Positions 61,531 through 64,000 of a DNA stretch of 64,000 nucleotides are shown piece after piece (the first letter of the stretch is position 1; each line of letters starts with the position of its first letter). Source of the stretch: Rhodococcoides fascians A44A. GTDB lineage: Bacteria; Actinomycetota; Actinomycetes; Mycobacteriales; Mycobacteriaceae. The DNA lies in assembly GCF_000760735.1 (NCBI RefSeq), contig NZ_JMEX01000005.1, forward strand, positions 560,213-624,212, given 5' to 3'. The translations under genes and the position numbers were made by a program. A model generated the notes under the pieces. That model saw nothing but the letters and a program-made list of their open reading frames with translations, was not told the origin of the DNA and ran no database searches.

Positions 61531-64000
61531 CTAGTCGCGAGGCTTCTCACGAAGCTCGTACGCCTCGATGACATCTCCCACCTTGATGTCCGAGTACGTC
61601 ACCGTGAGACCACATTCGTATCCCTCGCGCACCTCGACCGCGTCGTCCTTCTCGCGGCGAAGCGAGGAGATGGTGACGGTCTCCGCGACCACTGCGTTGT
61701 CACGCAGCAACCGAGCCTTGGCATTGCGACGGATCGTACCGGAGGTGACGAGGCAACCTGCGATGTTTCCGACCTTGGAGGAACGGAACAGCGCGCGGAT
61801 TTCGGCCTGACCCAGTGCCACCTCTTCGTAGATCGGCTTGAGCATGCCCTTGAGGGCCTTCTCGATTTCGTCGATCGCCTGGTAGATGACGGAGTAGTAC
61901 CGGATGTCGACGCCCTCGCGGTTGGCCAGCTCGGTGGCCTTGCCCTCCGCGCGCACGTTGAAGCCGATGATGATCGCGTTGGATGCCGACGCCAGGTTGA
62001 CGTTGGTCTCCGTGACGCCACCGACACCGCGGTCGATGACGCGCAGTTCGACTTCGTCGTCGATCTCGATACCGAGGAGAGCCTCTTCGAGGGCCTCCAC
62101 CGTTCCGGAGTTGTCACCCTTGAGGATCAGGTTGAGCTGCGAAGTCTCCTTCAGAGCTGCATCGAGATCGTCGAGGCTGATGCGCTTGCGACTCTTCGCG
62201 GCGAGCGCGTTGCGCTTGCGTGCGTTGCGTCGATCGGCAATCTGACGGGCGATGCGGTCCTCGTCGACGACGAGGAGGTTGTCGCCTGCTCCGGGCACCG
62301 AGGTGAAGCCGACGACCTGAACCGGCCGCGACGGCAGTGCCTCGGTGACATCGGCACCGTGCTCGTCGACCATGCGACGAACACGTCCGTAGGCGTCACC
62401 CGCCACGATCGAGTCGCCGACGCGGAGCGTTCCGCGCTGGATGAGCACGGTCGCCACCGGTCCACGACCGCGGTCGAGGTGTGCCTCGATGGCAACACCC
62501 TGAGCGTCCATGTCCGGGTTGGCCCGCAGGTCGAGAGCAGCATCCGCCGTCAGCAGCACCGCTTCGAGGAGGGCATCGATGTTGGTGCCCTGCTTGGCGG
62601 AGATGTCGACGAACATTGTGTCGCCGCCGTACTCCTCGGCAACCAGTCCGTACTCGGTCAGCTGCTGCCGGATCTTGTCCGGGTTCGCGCCTTCCTTGTC
62701 GATCTTGTTGACCGCGACCACGATCGGTACATCCGCAGCCTGCGCGTGGTTGATGGCCTCGACCGTCTGCGGCATGACGCCGTCGTCGGCCGCGACGACC
62801 AGGATTGCGAGGTCGGTGGCCTTGGCACCGCGAGCACGCATGGCCGTGAAGGCCTCGTGACCGGGGGTGTCGATGAAGGTCACGAGACGCTCGTTGCCTT
62901 CGAGCTCGGTCAACACCTGGTAGGCACCGATGTGCTGCGTGATTCCGCCGGCTTCGCCCTCACGAACGGCCGTGTTGCGGATCGAGTCGAGCAAGCGGGT
63001 CTTACCGTGGTCGACGTGGCCCATGACGGTGACCACGGGAGGACGCTGTTCGAGGTCTTCCTCGCCACCCTCGTCCTCGCCGTAGGTCAGGTCGAAGCTG
63101 TCGAGCAGCTCGCGGTCCTCGTCCTCCGGGCTGACGACCTGGACGACGTAGTTCATCTCGCCGCCGAGCAGTTCCAGCGTCTCGTCGTTGACCGACTGAG
63201 TGGCCGTCACCATCTCGCCGAGGTTGAACAGGGCCTGCACGAGTGCCGCCGGGTTCGCGTCGATCTTCTCCGCGAAATCGGACAGCGACGCACCGCGGGC
63301 AAGGCGAATCGTTTCGCCGTTGCCGCGTGGCAGCCTGACGCCGCCGACGGCGGGCGCCTGCATGGAGTCGTATTCCTGCCTCTTCTGACGCTTCGACTTA
63401 CGTCCACGCCGAGGAGCACCACCTGGACGCCCGAAGGCACCGGCTGCTGCACCGCGCTGGCCTGGACGACCGCCACCACCTGGGCGACCGCGGAATCCGC
63501 CTGCGGGAGCTCCACCTGCAGGAGCACCACCGGGCGCGCCGGGTGCGCCGCCGCCGCGGTAGCCACCGCCACCACCCGGACGACCGCCTGGAGCGCCGCC
63601 TGGGCGGCCCGGGCGACCTGCTGCAGGTCCCGGACGTGCCGAACGAGTAGGCATTGCACCCGGGTTCGGGCGCGGAGGCATGGAACCGGGGCTCGGACGT
63701 GGGCCACCCTGGCCCGGAGCCGGACGGGGACCGCCCTGGCCGGGTGCCGGACGGCTACCCGCCTGGGGCGCAGCCGGGCGAGGTCCACCCTGACCGGGTG
63801 CCGGACGACCGCCGCCGGGGCGAGGTCCGCCCGGTGCGGGGCGCGGTGCCGGACGCTCGGCCGGAGCCGACGAGTACGGGTTGTTGCCGACACGGGGCGC
63901 CTTGGGACCGGGCTTCGGGCCGGGTGCGCCCGGCTTGGGTCCTGCGGGAGCCGCCGGCGCAGCAGACGCGGCTGGAGCCGCCGGGGCTGGGACGCGCGCG
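61531..64000 (-). CDS. infB: Translation initiation factor IF-2 (5' end beyond window)
   Basis: About 823 codons are visible; the N-terminus lies right of 64000. IF-2 places initiator tRNA on the ribosome with GTP. The GTPase motifs are G1 GHVDHGKT, G2 [10 protein letters not shown]3 [13 protein letters not shown]4 NKID, followed by domains II, III and IV (C-terminal [35 protein letters not shown] end, split). Upstream is a long Pro/Gly/Arg-rich low-complexity region (about 63400-64000) with repeats such as APGQGGPRP, which is normal for actinobacterial IF-2. The ATG near 63681 is internal, since the frame stays open and IF-2-like to the edge. Confidence 0.96.
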   Translation of the reverse strand, partial: ARVPAPAAPAASAAPAAPAGPKPGAPGPKPGPKAPRVGNNPYSSAPAERPAPRPAPGGPRPGGGRPAPGQGGPRPAAPQAGSRPAPGQGGPRPAPGQGGPRPSPGSMPPRPNPGAMPTRSARPGPAAGRPGRPGGAPGGRPGGGGGYRGGGAPGAPGGAPAGGAPAGGFRGRPGGGGRPGQRGAAAGAFGRPGGAPRRGRKSKRQKRQEYDSMQAPAVGGVRLPRGNGETIRLARGASLSDFAEKIDANPAALVQALFNLGEMVTATQSVNDETLELLGGEMNYVVQVVSPEDEDRELLDSFDLTYGEDEGGEEDLEQRPPVVTVMGHVDHGKTRLLDSIRNTAVREGEAGGITQHIGAYQVLTELEGNERLVTFIDTPGHEAFTAMRARGAKATDLAILVVAADDGVMPQTVEAINHAQAADVPIVVAVNKIDKEGANPDKIRQQLTEYGLVAEEYGGDTMFVDISAKQGTNIDALLEAVLLTADAALDLRANPDMDAQGVAIEAHLDRGRGPVATVLIQRGTLRVGDSIVAGDAYGRVRRMVDEHGADVTEALPSRPVQVVGFTSVPGAGDNLLVVDEDRIARQIADRRNARKRNALAAKSRKRISLDDLDAALKETSQLNLILKGDNSGTVEALEEALLGIEIDDEVELRVIDRGVGGVTETNVNLASASNAIIIGFNVRAEGKATELANREGVDIRYYSVIYQAIDEIEKALKGMLKPIYEEVALGQAEIRALFRSSKVGNIAGCLVTSGTIRRNAKARLLRDNAVVAETVTISSLRREKDDAVEVREGYECGLTVTYSDIKVGDVIEAYELREKPRD

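Noticed and set aside
63400..64000. Tandem repeat or CRISPR-like array
   Set aside because: The repeats are Pro/Gly-rich codons inside the infB frame, imperfect and without spacers; this is the usual IF-2 N-terminal low-complexity region.

Overview
The window is 64 kb of ordinary high-GC actinobacterial chromosome, most likely from a Rhodococcus (Nocardiaceae; the R. fascians/Rhodococcoides group would fit). The evidence is gene content and order: thyX, dapB, pepR-pnp-rpsO-ribF, mntR, truB-pptT-pptH, dinF-nrnA-rbfA-infB and a complete nuoA-N operon behind an Rv3143-type gene all have counterparts in Mycobacterium tuberculosis, and many genes start directly at a TAnnnT -10 box (leaderless transcripts). 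I see no phage, transposon, CRISPR array, tRNA or rRNA.

Layout. 1-10 kb: 3' part of thyX (cut by the left edge), an orphan ribbon-helix-helix protein with an operator array, zwf, a YcaQ/AlkZ-type glycosylase, an alpha/beta hydrolase, a flavodoxin-like protein, a membrane protein, dapB, an OFA-type MFS transporter with a 38-residue small subunit, a lone ABC ATPase and a zinc alcohol dehydrogenase. 10-19.5 kb: a minus-strand series of aldehyde dehydrogenase, APC permease, GMC (choline-type) oxidoreductase and a cNMP/CBS/DUF294 signalling protein, followed by a GH63-like glucosidase; this looks like uptake and two-step oxidation of choline or a related amino-alcohol. 19.7-36.2 kb: a maltokinase-cap-like protein, a degenerate receiver protein and the 14-gene complex I operon.

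36-45 kb: a short universal stress protein with a sugar porter, an EEP-family hydrolase, a diguanylate cyclase, a 58-residue membrane peptide overlapping a ComB-like phosphatase, a polyprenol-phosphate mannosyltransferase, an acyltransferase and TetR regulator divergent from a perfect 33-bp palindrome, and the M16 protease pepR. 45-54.8 kb: pnp, rpsO, ribF, a manganese ABC transporter with its MntR regulator, truB, and the opposing pair pptT/pptH. 54.9-64 kb: a 59-residue membrane peptide, an HTH-Mop regulator, modABC, and dinF-like MATE, nrnA, rbfA, DUF503 and infB (cut by the right edge).

Most of the window is conserved core. The less expected items are the RHH operator array, the two perfect 33-bp palindromes, the missing start codon of pepR, several very small genes, the pseudo-receiver upstream of nuo, and the recurring leaderless promoter layout.
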